64,000 bases of DNA from Megaustenia siamemsis (taxonomy: Eukaryota > Mollusca > Gastropoda > Stylommatophora > Ariophantidae): contig JAVIAB010000051.1 in NCBI GenBank assembly GCA_032433765.1, positions 76,693,712 through 76,757,711 of the forward strand. The letters run 5' to 3'. Below are positions 38,481 to 49,075 of this stretch, piece by piece. A model generated the notes under the pieces. The model ran no database searches and had not been told where the DNA came from. It saw nothing but the letters and a program-made list of their open reading frames with translations. The position numbers and the translations under genes are program-made. The first letter of the stretch is position 1. The number at the start of each line of letters is the position of its first letter.

Positions 38481-38719
38481 AAACTATTAGATGAACATGT
38501 GACAGAAAGTGAACAAAAAGACTTGACTATTAAAACGATAGAAAAACTATGATAATATCAAAGAAAACAAACTCACAAGAATGTAGAGTAAAACGCCGAG
38601 GAAACCCACAAGGATAACACATCCTTTCATGTATAATCAGTCAGAATCGTCTGTGTTGAGGCAACTAGGTCAACGGGCACGAGGATCTAGGGAAAGACAA
38701 CTCCTGGCATTCAGACACT

Positions 38720-38764
38720 CTTCACCCCCACCCCCAACCCCCCCCCCAAAAAAAAAAAAAAAAA
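38720..38764. repeat. Low-complexity C-run followed by A-run
   Basis: Short runs of C separated by A or T are followed by a C10 stretch and then A18. It separates the degenerate LINE-D fragment from a LINE-F-like fragment. The A run could be a retroposon tail of the sequence to its left. Confidence 0.85.
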
Positions 38765-39300
38765 TTGCGGTGGACACAGGAGGTAGAGTTGGTTTTACTC
38801 GAGAATAGACGCACGCTGAAGGTATGGCAATCTTGTCGAATATTGACCCTTTGTGACACTTGTCCGATGACGGATCTTGCGCGAGACACTAAAAAGGCCA
38901 TCAGTAGTTTCCAAAAACTAGCAGTAGAGACTAAGAGAGAACGATGGATTTGGTTCACGAAGGAGGTGACAGCACAGAACTCTATACGCTTTGGTCTGTC
39001 TATGCTCTCATGAAGATAACAATATGTCCTAGAACTAACAAAGTCGTCAATGGGGGCAGAATGCTACACACAGATGAGCAAAGAGGTACCAGAGATACTT
39101 CTATCCGTTCAATGAGGTACTTACTTGACTTACCATGGATTAGACAACGTAGATCTGCTCAGGTCCGGGGTTATTTGAAAGGAAGGAAAGACAATAAATC
39201 ATCCCTTGCATTCAGAATTGAGTGCGACCAAGGACAGGCACCTAATTCTGCAAACGTTTCAGCGTTGGAAGTGAAATGCCACTTTAAAACAAGCTGCTGT
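38765..39300 (+). mobile_element. LINE-F-like fragment (region before RNase H)
   Basis: An open frame at 38944-39435 contains RGTRDTSIRSMRYLLDLPWI, which parallels CTRDTPCVAMRYLLDFPTI of the RNase H-bearing LINE at 62470-63700. The preceding 180 bp (KAISSFQKLAVETKRERW) fits a non-LTR ORF2 C-terminal part but is not diagnostic. No RNase H catalytic residues remain. The open frame runs on into the adjacent minisatellite, which is not coding. Confidence 0.6.
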
Positions 39301-39424
39301 GCCGTACCTTTGACTTTAGAGCGGTGTGACTATAAGCCCCCAAGTCCGCACAGCAACCAACAAAATGTCCATCTCGATCTTTCATACTGTTCCATAGAAC
39401 ACGTTGCGTTCTGTGAAAATGTCT

Positions 39425-40140
39425 ACAATACATAGTCTCTACAATTGTCTTTCTGTCTACTCTTATTTATGTTTCAAGCAATCAATCACACTTGTCAGCA
39501 ATACACATTCTCTACAATTATCTGTCTACTCTGTTTCTCTTTCAAGCAATCTTTCAAGACATCACACTTGCCCACAATACACAGTCTCTACAATTGTCTG
39601 TCTACTCTGTTTCTGTTTCAAGCAATCATTCAAGACATCACACTTGTCAGCAATACACAGTCTCTACAATTGTCTGTCTACTCTGTTTCTCTTTCAAGCA
39701 ATCTTTCAAGACGTCACACTTGTCCACAATACACAGTCTCTACAATTGTCTGTCTACTCTGTTTCTCTTTCAAGCAATCATTCAAGACATCACACTTGTC
39801 AGCAATACACAGTCTCTACAATTGTCTGTCTACTCTGTTTCTCTTTCAAGCAATCATTCAAGACATCACACTTGTCAGCAATGCACAGTCTCTACAATTG
39901 TCTGTCTACTCTGTTTCTGTTTCAAGCAATCCAATACATCACACTTGTCAGCAATACATAGTCCCTACAATTGTCTGTCTACTCTCTTTCTCTTTCAAGC
40001 AATCTTTCAAGACATCACAGTTGTCCACAATACACAGCCTCTACAATTGTCTGTCTACTCTGTTTCTCTTTCAAGCAATATTTTAAGACATCACATTTGT
40101 CCACAATACACAGTCTCTACAATTGTATGTCTACTCTATT
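39425..40140. repeat. 76-bp minisatellite, about 9.5 copies
   Basis: Units of 76 bp read TTGTCTGTCTACTCTGTTTC, TCTTTCAAGCAATC, ATTCAAGACATCACACTTGT and CAATACACAGTCTCTACAA. Because 76 is not a multiple of three, each plus-strand frame cycles through the same three peptides, giving three overlapping long open frames (39404-39961, 39445-40086, 39492-40145). These are an artefact of the repeat. Units differ by only a few substitutions. Confidence 0.93.
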
Positions 40141-40711
40141 GTTGACTTCCAAATAAAACATTCTCCTAAACTATCTGGTAACTTTGTTATGCTATTGTCG
40201 GAAAAGTTGGACAAAAAGACGCTAACATTTTGATAGTTGAAAGTATGATGAATGCTATAAGATAAAGAGATCATGCTACTGCTTTGAAGATATTGTTAAT
40301 CACTTTTTTTTATGTCTATTACTGAACGATAAAATACATTTCAAAATAATACTAAGGGAAATAACATATTGTATTTCTTAATCAAAGGTATATAACACAT
40401 ATTCTCCTTTACTCACAATTAAAATTACTTTCTCCACGATTAAATATAAAAAAAAAAATTATAACACTTTTAATTTAAAGCAAGCACTTTTTTCTTTATA
40501 TTTATATATGAAACGATAAATATATTTGAAAATTTTAAATTTTAAATAAGTATAGATAGTTATAATTAAATAAATAGTTACTATAATAACATCGCTGAAT
40601 TATATACAATTGTCTATTTAATATATACCGAACCAACATGAATAATGTTCGTCTATTAGAAGGCGGGTTATGAGAAATTCAGATCGTAGCATCCTTAAGC
40701 ATATACTGCTA
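40141..40711. other. AT-rich DNA, no gene seen
   Basis: This is single-copy-looking and very AT-rich, with no open frame of note. Its last ~30 bases may contain the left part of a kelch exon: the frame reads SIYCYND at about 40697-40717, just before the composite element inserted. Confidence 0.45.
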
Positions 40712-40720
40712 CAATGATTT

Positions 40721-41810
40721 CTCTCTCTCTGCGATCAGGACCCAATCAGAGTAGGATTCCAGCTCCTCACATGAACTCAGCTGTCAGGTTAGGTGTGTTA
40801 CAAACAGAACATCACAATTAGAGTCTGCCAGATCCACTCTGATTGAACACCCGTTAAAAACGTTGCACTGTGTTCTGCGCCAGTGGCCCAGTGCATCCGA
40901 TTTCAGCCAGCATTTTATTCAGGTTTGCTTTCCCTAGCCTTTGATTGTCCCCAATCTTCCTGCAAGGCAGCAGGTGATCTTTTCTGTAGGGAGATTCTGC
41001 CCTTAGATGGTCGGCCCTCCCAGGTTTACGAGCACCATCTGCCCGAGTCACTAGAGGTGACTAACACAGACATGCACACACAAAGATATGAGATGTGACA
41101 AACACAGACATGCTCATAGCGATACGAGGCATGACTAACACTGACATACATCAAGATATATGACACATGACTAACATAAAAATGCACATAAAGATATGAG
41201 ATATGACTGACATAGACATGCACCCACAAAGAAATTACACATGTCTAACATGGACATGCACACAAAGATATGAGATATGACCAACATAGATAGGCACACA
41301 CAATGATATGAGATGTGCCATACACAGACATGCACACACAAAGACATGAGATATGACTAACATAAACATGCACACAAAGATAAGAGATATGACTGACATA
41401 GACATGCACCCACAAAGAAATTACACATGTCTAACATGGACATGCACACAAAGATATGAGATATGACCAACATAGATAGACACACACAATGATATGAGAT
41501 GTGACATACACAGACATGCACACACAAAGATATGAGATATGACTAACATAAACATACACACAGAGATATGAGATATCACTAGCCCAAACATGCCCACACA
41601 AAGATATGACACATGACTAACACAGATACACACTAAGATATGAGATATGACTAAACACATACACACTTAAAGATATGAGACATGATTAACACGGACACTC
41701 CGAGATATGACTAATATGACACACACCAAGATACGAGCCATGGCCAGCACACACACACACAAGCCAAGATATGAGCCTTGGCTAGCAATGAAACACACCA
41801 AGAAATGAAC
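40721..41810 (-). mobile_element. Composite retroposon with (CT)n end and internal minisatellite, copy 2
   Basis: This copy has the same architecture as 33146-34035: a short (CT)n, GCGATCAGGACCCAATCAGA, the ~350-bp module, then a longer ~36-40-bp minisatellite (GACTAACATAGACATGCAC and ACACAAAGATATGAGATATG) to 41810. It is flanked by a perfect 9-bp duplication, CAATGATTT, at 40712-40720 and 41811-41819. Within the module CAATCAGAGTAGGAT (about 40744) and GATCCACTCTGATTG (about 40831) form an imperfect inverted repeat. The minus strand of the module has an open frame (41051-40854, RADHLRAESPYRKDHLLPCR...) with no family I recognise. It lies immediately 5' of the kelch coding sequence and may have split its exon. 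Confidence 0.78.
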
Positions 41811-42200
41811 CAATGATTTGTTCATCTTGGACTTAACAACTGTGGACTGGTCATCACCCAAAGTATTTGGACAATCCTCTAAACCAAGCAGCTGGCATGT
41901 CTCTTGTGCTCTCTCCAATAACCGGATTTTCATTCATGGAGGCTATGATGGCGATAATGCACTACATGATGCCTTCATATTTGATCTTGATAATAAATCA
42001 TGGCAGAATTTGGTTCTGGAGAATGCTCCATCTCCCAGGCTGAGCATGCCTGTCTACGTCTGATGTCTGGCTATGAAAATAAAGATGAGGATGAGGTTCT
42101 TGTCTTTGGAGGAGGAGACAATGATGGCAGTTACTACAGCGACATGCTGTCCTTCTATGTGCCATTTCGGCCCACATCTGTCACAGCCAGTGATTTATAG
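41811..42200 (+). pseudogene. Kelch-repeat protein, 3' coding fragment with a frameshift
   Basis: The frame from 41812 reads NDLFILDLTTVDW, then SWHVSCALSNNRIFIHGGYD, DAFIFDLDNKSWQ and PSPRLSMPVYV. These are two kelch blades: the GG pair in IHGGYD, then the hydrophobic strand, then the tryptophan of SW. A stop follows at about 42060, but another frame continues exactly (SGYENKDEDEVLVFGGGDND, YYSDMLSFYVPF) to TAG at 42198-42200. One missing base (or two extra) near 42045-42065 explains this. The 5' part is cut off by the composite element; no other kelch exon is visible in the window. Kelch propellers are protein-interaction domains; the specific protein is not identifiable. It could be a damaged last exon, a processed pseudogene, or a real exon with a sequencing error. 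Confidence 0.75.
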
Positions 42201-42291
42201 AACGTTTGGGCTTTTGTTGTTGTTAACCACAGCTAAACTTGGAAACAGCACCTCTAATTTGTTGTTTTTAAAGTAACATTATGGTTAATGT

Positions 42292-42297
42292 GGAAAT
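42292..42297 (+). promoter_or_regulatory. Putative polyadenylation signal of the kelch fragment
   Basis: AATAAA lies about 95 bp downstream of the kelch stop codon, within GTGGAAATAAAACTTC. The spacing suits a short 3' UTR. No genomic poly(A) follows, which favours a genuine terminal exon over a processed copy. Confidence 0.45.
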
Positions 42298-42730
42298 AAA
42301 ACTTCTACAAGCTCACATTTTAAATGACATGGCCCTGTAACAGCTGTATTAGCTGTGCCTTTATTTTCTGCCTTCATACTGCTTTTATTTATTAATTTTT
42401 AAAAATATAAATTACAGTACATTTGTTTTCCTATCTCTTGCTAATTGGATTACATTGGTCCCCTACATCCCTCAGTATATTGTAAAATTAATTTCAGATG
42501 ATCGCCAAGGGACTGGATTTCATTAACAAGCTGCTGACATTGCTTTACCAATTATGTTTTATTAATCTAAATTACTTTTGCTTCAGCAAACATTTAACAT
42601 GCACCGTTCAACATTCAGTTTTTAATTCAAACTGAAACTAAATTATATATATATATATATTTATTTATTTTTATGCATAACTCATTTTTTTCCTTTTCAT
42701 TCCTGGCAACAACCAACTCAGAACGTTACC
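42298..42730. other. AT-rich intergenic DNA with a (TA)n microsatellite
   Basis: No gene is seen. An (AT)n run sits at about 42645-42661. Sequence near 42700 may already be the 5' part of the mariner relic but is too degraded to call. Confidence 0.5.
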
Positions 42731-42734
42731 GTAC

Positions 42735-43060
42735 TTTAATCCTGGAATAATTCATAGCCCGCCTTACAGAGCGGGAAATTGTAAAGAAACCTGGTTTCAG
42801 CAGTTTGGGGCAACAACACATACAGCTGCAACATCACTTATTAAGAAAACGTATTTGCAAGTCGCATTTTTTTTTCTTGGAATCTGGCCTGCTCTTTCAC
42901 CAGACCTAACCCCGCCTACTTATTATGTGGAGGAAGAGCTGAAAAAAATAAAGTTCATCAAAACAATCTGCAGACAGTTTATGATCTGAAGACAGTAATC
43001 GTCACTCAGAGCCAACAAATATCACCGGTCATTATCCAGAAGGTTTTCGAATTGTGCAGT
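42735..43060 (+). mobile_element. Mariner/Tc1-superfamily transposase relic (C-terminal half)
   Basis: Plus-strand translation, with frameshifts, gives WFQQFGATTHTAATSLIKKT, WPALSPDLTP and ISPVIIQKVFELC. This is the arrangement of an IS630/Tc1/mariner transposase: the Q.GA..H block with the second catalytic Asp region, the W..SPDL.P block preceding the third acidic residue, then the C-terminal helix. The usual aspartate in QDGA is replaced (QFGA), and the coding sequence has several stops and shifts. It is broken off at 43060 by the poly-A end of LINE-D; a likely continuation (RRVQQCI) appears at 45622-45646. Dead relic. Confidence 0.75.
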
Positions 43061-45625
43061 TTTTTTTTGTTTTTGTTTTTTTAAATGGACATTACTCTTT
43101 TATTATAAATAAGGAAAAACAAGTTGGCGTTAAAAGTTTTAGCTTGGTAAACGGCAGCATTTCTGCAAGCCCACACTAAATTCCTATATTCCGATAATAG
43201 AATTAGGGATTTAGTGTAGGATTGTTGTGTTGTTGTTTTTGGCAGTATGTTAAGCATGATTGATCTGTATATGTCTACTTTCTGTGTAGTGTGTGTTTCT
43301 AGTGTGTGTTGTAACTCTGTTCTTGCTGGTATGGTTGTGCTGCAATTGTAGAATATGTGTTCTTCTGTTTCTTGTATGTTTCGCCTGCAAAGTTGACATT
43401 GTGCTGCCTGTCCTGTGGGAGTCATGCTGTATATGAGTCTGTATGTGACTTCCCTTGCTTTGGGAGCGATGTGTGGGTTGTGGAGGTTTGAGAAAGTGCT
43501 GGTGTAGTCTGTGAGAAAGTATTTTTGGCCTCTCTTGATTCTGAGCTGTAATGGGGGTGCTTGCTGTTTAATGAGGTGTTTGTAAATGGTGTTTGTCTTT
43601 TGATGTAATAGATTGTCGTGTCCTTGGATGGCTTGAGTGCAATTTTTATAGAATGTGGGTGTGGGACCGAAATGGTGAGGTATTGAGTTGTTGGGTTTTC
43701 TGAATTTGAGTAATCTCAGTCCCATGTAATAGTGTGCAAAAATATGATTGTCTGGTTGTTGTATGATGCGGCTCACGTGGCTTATCCTGAGAGTTTTGAT
43801 TTTTGTGTGTATGTCCTGTAGTGAAATACCTCCTTGTTTTTTGTGTTGTATTAGTGTGTTTTGTTGTATGCTATGTAAAATGCTTCCAAAAACAAAATGT
43901 CTTGTGAGTTTTCTTATGTCTGTTATTGTTTGCTGAGGTGGATTGAAGACTGTGGCTATGTATATTAGTTTTGGGATGATGTAAGTGTTTACAATGATGC
44001 TCCTACCAAAAATTGTGGATGTTTTGTATTTGTATCTCTGCAGCATGTCTGTTATCTGTGTGACTAGGTTCTGCCATGTTGGTTTGTGTGTTCTGTTTGG
44101 GTTGCAAGGATATGTAATTCCATACAACTTGATGTTAGGAACAGGTGTTAGAGCATAGGAAAAGTCCACTTTGTTCTTCCACCTGCCTATGCCCATGATG
44201 AATGATTTATGTGTGTTTATTTGTGCCCCGCTACCTTTCCCAAATTCTGTAAAAGTATTGAGGATGTTGTCTATTGATGTAATGTTTGATGGAAAGAAGA
44301 CAGTATCGTCAGCGTAGGCTAACAATTTCTGTTCTCCTTTCCCTGGTGTGAATGTACCTTTAATGGAACTGTCTTGTCTGATGCTCTCCTAGAGCGGTTC
44401 TATGGTCAAAGCGTAAAGTAAAGGAGAGAGAGAACATCCCTGTCGGACCGATCTAGTTAGTCCGAAGGCCTCTGTGAACGAATGGTTCACAAGGACTTTA
44501 CTTTCAGGTCTAGAATACAGAATGTGTATCCACTGTCTGAAGCTTGTTCCTAAGTTGCAGTTCAGTAGTGTCTTGTGGAGAAAGGAATGAGATACTCTGT
44601 CGAAGGCTTTTTCTTGGTCGAGAGATAGAATGGAAGACTGACTGTCTTTGTCATGAGTGTACGTTATGATGTCTCGTATAAAATGTGTGTGCTGGTGGAT
44701 GTTTCTGCCCTGTACACTGCACTGTTGATCTTTGTGAATGAGTGTTGCCATGAAGGGTTTGAGTTTGTTTGTTAATGCTTTTGTTAGTATCTTGTAGTCT
44801 GTGTTAAGTAGTGAAATGGGTCTGTTGTTTTTAAGAAGTTGTTTGTCTGTGTTGTCTTTGCGGAGTAATGTTATGTAATACATGTTTAAGCTTGGAGGAA
44901 GTTGTTTCTTTGTGATTGAGTCTGTGTACATTCTGAGAAGAAGAGGGCCTAGGAGAGGAAAGAAATGTTGGAAGAATTCTGTTGTGAGACCGTCAGGTCC
45001 CGGAGATTTGTTCTTTTGCATTGATTGTATTGCGTTTGTTATGTCAGCTAATGTGAGTTCTTCGTCTAGTTTTTCACTGTCAGCGTCTGGTAGTTTCTTT
45101 GTGTATTGCATGAATTTGTCTTGTATGTTTGGATGTGTGTTACTTTCCGTGTAGAGGTTCCTGTAGTAGTTTTAAAATGCTTTTGTTATATTAGAAGTGT
45201 CAGTCTGTGTGTTGCCGTCTGCGTCTATTATTGTCCCTATTTGTCTGTTTCGTTGTATGTTTTGTTCTATTGCCATGTATTGTTTGGTGGGAATTTCCTG
45301 TGTGATTGTTTTTAAGCCTGTGCGAAGCAGTGCTCCGTGGAATTTGTGATGTCTGTGCTGTTCCAACTCCTCCTCTAGTGTGATGATGTTGGGTGCATGT
45401 CTGTCTATTTGTTTTGTTAGTTTGATGGCTTCTTCTAGAAGTGTTTCTTGTCTTAATCTGTGTTTGTTTATCCGTAGTGCTAGAATCTGTGTTTTTTCTC
45501 GTATAGTGTTTTTGAGGAGTTCCCAATGCTGCTGTATGTCATCTATGTCTTTGTCGTCAGTGTATAGCTGGATAATTTGTTTAAGCACAAAGGTGTTCGA
45601 TGTAAACAATATATTAATCATTAGA
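43061..45625 (-). mobile_element. LINE-D, Tx1/L1-like non-LTR retrotransposon, 5'-truncated, nearly open ORF2
   Basis: The minus strand carries one reading frame from 45621 to 43081 broken only by TAA at 45172-45174 and TAG at 44389-44391. In order it has a coiled region linking endonuclease and RT (45621-45175); RT with KNKSPGPDGLTTEFF (about 45010), NRPISLLNTDYKILTKAL (about 44800), SLDQEKAFDRVSH (about 44620), VRQGCSLSPLLYAL (about 44430) and YADDTVFF (about 44302-44313); then a long C-terminal region with a Cys knuckle (CQLCRR...EEHIFYNC, about 43400-43350). The catalytic RT aspartates are intact. The endonuclease is absent (truncated). The A-rich tail corresponds to T-rich 43061-43080. 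The DQEKAFDRV and NRPISLL motifs fit the L1/Tx1 group. It appears to sit inside the mariner relic. Confidence 0.9.
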
Positions 45626-45646
45626 CGTGTTCAGCAATGCATATAG

Positions 45647-46499
45647 AATTATATTAAGGTAATTGATAAATGTGTTTCTAAGTTTTGTGCAAATTATAGG
45701 AAATTAGTTTGTTTTTAAATGATGACAATAAAAATTATCACGTTAGTCATATCTCATTGATATTATCTATTAGATATTTCATTTTCGTTTTATCCCCACA
45801 AAATGCAGGATAGGTGATCAAATTCAAATCATATTTTCAGGAATATGGAGGCCATTTCAGGTTCTCTAACAAAATAACTTACAATATCATCAAGTAGTTA
45901 TTACGATGAGTCCTATAAACATTGGTGTCATTGTTCGAGTTAATTCAATCACAATTTTTAGACTGAAAATGAAAAATAATAAACAATTAAGTAAGTTTGC
46001 TGCAGGTAAAAAATATATATTAATACGATTAAAATGTCATTCTAATATTACAAATAATAATAATTATCCTAAGTTACTAAATTGTTATTTTAAGTTAATA
46101 AAATGAAATGAAATCAGTAATATTAATAGCCCTCTCACTCACACATTTATTTTGCAGTCACAATAAAGTGCAATTCTGGTTAAAATGAATTAGAAGTTGT
46201 ATCTTATAGACATAAGAAATTATAGTTATAATGTAAATAAAAGAGAAACATTTTTTGAAAAAATAAAGATATAATCATTTTGGTACAAAAAAGTAAAACA
46301 AACTGTTCTCTTTGTATGTTGAATAAAACAGACAGTACTTTAATTTAGTTATTATTTCTAATCATTGTGTTCTTTTTATTGTTTTACAATTTCTCACAAC
46401 CATATTTGGTTTGGAAATCTTCAGTGGATTGATTTAGGACATTATTACAAATAAAATAAAGAAAGGAGTTTACAGTGAGCTAGAGAAATTAAAACAGGG
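45647..46499. other. AT-rich intergenic DNA
   Basis: No gene is recognised. The first ~50 bp may be the end of the mariner relic. A short open frame at 45906-46106 (+) is lysine/asparagine-rich and looks like chance in AT-rich DNA. Confidence 0.4.
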
Positions 46500-47350
46500 T
46501 ATAGCCATCATCATCAAGTAGGTGATCTTGTCTCTCCACAACATTTGATCTTGATAATTATTTATCATTTCTGTTGTTGGCCTTCTGCCAAGCCATTCTC
46601 TTAAGCTGTCTGGTATCTTTTCTCTTTGCTTTCCTCTATCTCTTTTACCCTCAATTTTCCCAGTTGTTACAATATATTCCTGCTGTTCGCCTCTCATTAC
46701 AAAAAAATGATGATTGTTTCATCCAAATGTTGGAAATTATCTCTCTTTTTGCTTTGGCCTCATTCTGAATGTTTTCATTATCCTTCTTAGCTGTCCATAG
46801 TATTCTCAACATTCTTCTGTAAAACCACATTTCTACAGACTCCAATGATATTCTTGTCTCTTGTCCTATTGTCTATGATTCACATCTATATGTTAAGACT
46901 TGCTATACATAACATTTAAGAACTCTTTTTCTTGTTTCTATTGTCAAAAATGGATTGCATGGTTTCTTTCTCATTTTTTTAAAGCTGCTTTTGCCTGGGC
47001 CATTCTGCATCTAATCTCTGTTGTACATCTATTGTTCCTCGATATTTAAATTAATTTACCTGTTTTAATATTTTTCCACTTGTCTTTATTGTACATTGTG
47101 GTGAGTATTTTTCTTTGTTGTTACCATTACTTCGGTTGTTTTTTTCTATTAAGGCTGGGTCTTTTATTTTATCTTTCCTTCACTATAATGTCTAACAACT
47201 CGTGTAAATTATTTTCACTCTTAATGATTAAGACTGTATCATCAGCATACCTTAGATTATTTATATTATGACCTCCGATTGTTCCAGGTATGCCCCTTAT
47301 GGATCTTAAAATAATTTCACTATAAATATTAAGCAAATCTAGTGACAGCA
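46500..47350 (-). mobile_element. LINE-E copy (RT palm to 3' end)
   Basis: On the minus strand the fragment begins with the RT palm segment NLRYADDTVLII (catalytic YADD near 47238-47249). It continues through VEMWFYRRMLRI (about 46845-46810) and ends with GKQREKIPDSLREWLGRR (about 46640) and MLWRDKITYL. The 3' terminus is the ATG-rich tail at about 46505-46515. Frameshifts and stops are present. It is a 5'-truncated copy of the family at 37646-38095. Confidence 0.85.
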
Positions 47351-47384
47351 CACAACAATATATTCCATGGGTTCTCTACTCATT

Positions 47385-47690
47385 AAATGGCGTTTCTTAT
47401 TATTGGAAATTAGTTCTCTATTTGCTTTGGCCTCTTTCAAAAACGTTTTCATAATTCTTCTTAGCTGTCCTTGGTATTCTCAATATTCTTCTGTAAAACT
47501 ACATTTCTACAGACTTCGGTGATTTCCTTGTCTGTTGTCCTATTATTATCCATGATTCACATCCTCATCCAGATGTTAAGACTGGCTATACATAACATTT
47601 AAGAAGTCTTTTTCTTGTTTATGTTGTCAAAAATTGATTGCATAGTATCTTCCTCATTTTTTGAACAGCTGCTGGACCCTAGCCACAAAA
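47385..47690 (-). mobile_element. Second LINE-E fragment
   Basis: This repeats the part of LINE-E already present at 46725-46985 (TTTGCTTTGGCCTC, CTTCTTAGCTGTCCTTGGTA, CTGTAAAACTACATTTCTAC, CTTGTCTGTTGTCCTATT), so it is an independent copy or a local duplication rather than a continuation. Both ends are truncated. No open frame remains. Confidence 0.8.
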
Positions 47691-48544
47691 ATTAACTGTT
47701 TGTGGTATTTTTCTATGTTTTCTCATGTTTTAATTATTTTTTTTTAAAATTTATGTTTAGTAAATTGTCGTATTTAGTTTGGATTTTGTAGTGTACATTG
47801 GTATTTAATATTTAAACTGGATTAATTTGATAATTGATCCAGTCATCGTAAGTTACGATCGTCTCCAGTTGATTTAAATTTCTTTCTTTTATTTTCACCA
47901 AAAATGTAGCATCTAAAATTATTTCTGTTTGGATTAACGTCCCCGTGCACTTTATTTAGTTGCTCTCGAATCTTTCATTAGAAGACCGCTGGGTCTGGAA
48001 TAGCCTACAACTAACCTAACCTTAAAATTTGTTGAAAAATACATTTAAATTCACACAAATTAGAAACAGATTTATAATTCAAGTTTAGTATGTCGGTTCG
48101 GTGAAGGGGAGATCATTCATTTAGTAGAAATAATTTAGGACTCTAGACACGACCTTTACCGTTTATTTTATATGGTAACACTAATACAATAGTAATTTGA
48201 TTTCGAGTGCCTACAATTAATTAAATTCTCAATATTTTTTATTATAATATATAGTTGTAATATAAGTATAAGGGTGAAGTAGTCATATAGATTTATAAAA
48301 TAAATAAATGTAAAGTAGTCATATAGATTATTATAATATATAGTTGTAAAATAAATACAAATGTAGTAAAGTAGTGATATAGATTTTTTTTTCTTCTGCC
48401 AGCTTTCACCTCTGACAAAGTCCCTAGAGACTGGGAACTGAATTTTGTGTGTTAATCCATTTTTCCCTGGCAGCCGTGTGTACAGGAATCCATCGCCACA
48501 CAGGCAGATAACTCCGTCTTCGAAGGTATTCATATATTTTTTTC
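47691..48544. other. Unassigned AT-rich DNA with local tandem repeat near 48240-48380
   Basis: No recognised gene. Around 48235-48380 the strings AAAGTAGTCATATAGATT and TATAATATATAGTTGTAA recur about three times. A minus-strand open frame ending near 48533 (ICLCGDGFLYTRLPGKNGLT) has no family I can name; it lies next to SINE-like sequence and may be repeat-derived. Confidence 0.4.
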
Positions 48545-48705
48545 AACCATGAGTAATTGGTGTTTCAGTTCAGGCCTCGCTGCTGAGACCAGGGGTGGTT
48601 GCCACAGATAAATAAAAATCCCAACTGATGCAGTCAAGATTTTAACCCACAACCTCTCTGTCTTGAAGCTGGCATTTTGCCTTGAGACCAACCAGTACCT
48701 CATAA
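48545..48705 (-). mobile_element. Degenerate tRNA-related SINE
   Basis: On the minus strand GTACTGGTTGGTCTCAAGG resembles a pol III A box and GTTGTGGGTTAAAATCTT a mutated B box (expected GGTTCGAATCC), about 45 bp apart, as in tRNA-derived SINE heads. The 3' part (to about 48545) is not like the other SINEs here. Divergence is high and the boundaries are approximate. Confidence 0.5.
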
Positions 48706-48802
48706 ATTATTATAATAACACATATGATTTGCTGGGTGAAACTCCGTCATTTTATTTCTGAAAATGAAACCCCAAAAATTTATCTGAATTATGTCATTGC
48801 AT

Positions 48803-49075
48803 GTAGCCTTGGTGGTTGAGTGGTTAGTGTGCTTCGTGATGAGAAGGGCATGGGTTCGATTCGCAGAAGTGGTAGATTTTTTTCTTTTTTACCGACAAGG
48901 CTCCTGGATTCACCCAGCCTCTAGCAATGGGTAGCAGAAATTTTTCTGATAAGTAAAGGTGCCTTTGTGTTATACTGACCACATCACCTGAAAAGGTGCC
49001 GTGGTCATAGAAAAATATTGTCACTACAACCAAATTCCCCATACTTCTAGCAAAGCAGGGGAGGGAAATTTTTTT
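48803..49075 (+). mobile_element. tRNA-derived SINE, full length, diverged
   Basis: The head GCCTTGGTGGTTGAGTGGTT has the A box (TGGTTGAGTGG) and GGGTTCGATTCGC the B box, about 35 bp apart. The central and 3' domains match the other copies (ATTCACCCAGCCTCTA, CTGACCACATCACC, CCCCATACTTCTAGCAAAGC), ending in a T-rich tail. It is the closest relative of the minus-strand copy at 54052-54321. It is not a functional tRNA gene: there is no anticodon stem symmetry and an unrelated 200-bp tail follows. Confidence 0.85.

Noticed and set aside
39404..40156. Overlapping long open frames repeating SLYNCLSTLFLFQAI as a secreted or membrane repeat protein
   Set aside because: The 76-bp unit puts the same peptides in all three plus-strand frames, as expected of a non-coding array free of stops.
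40744..40846. Inverted pair CAATCAGAGTAGGAT / GATCCACTCTGATTG as terminal inverted repeats of a DNA transposon
   Set aside because: They are internal to the composite element, whose true ends are set by the target-site duplications outside them.
43748..45646. Plus-strand Cys/Val-rich open frames opposite LINE-D
   Set aside because: They are antisense shadows of the LINE-D ORF2 on the minus strand.
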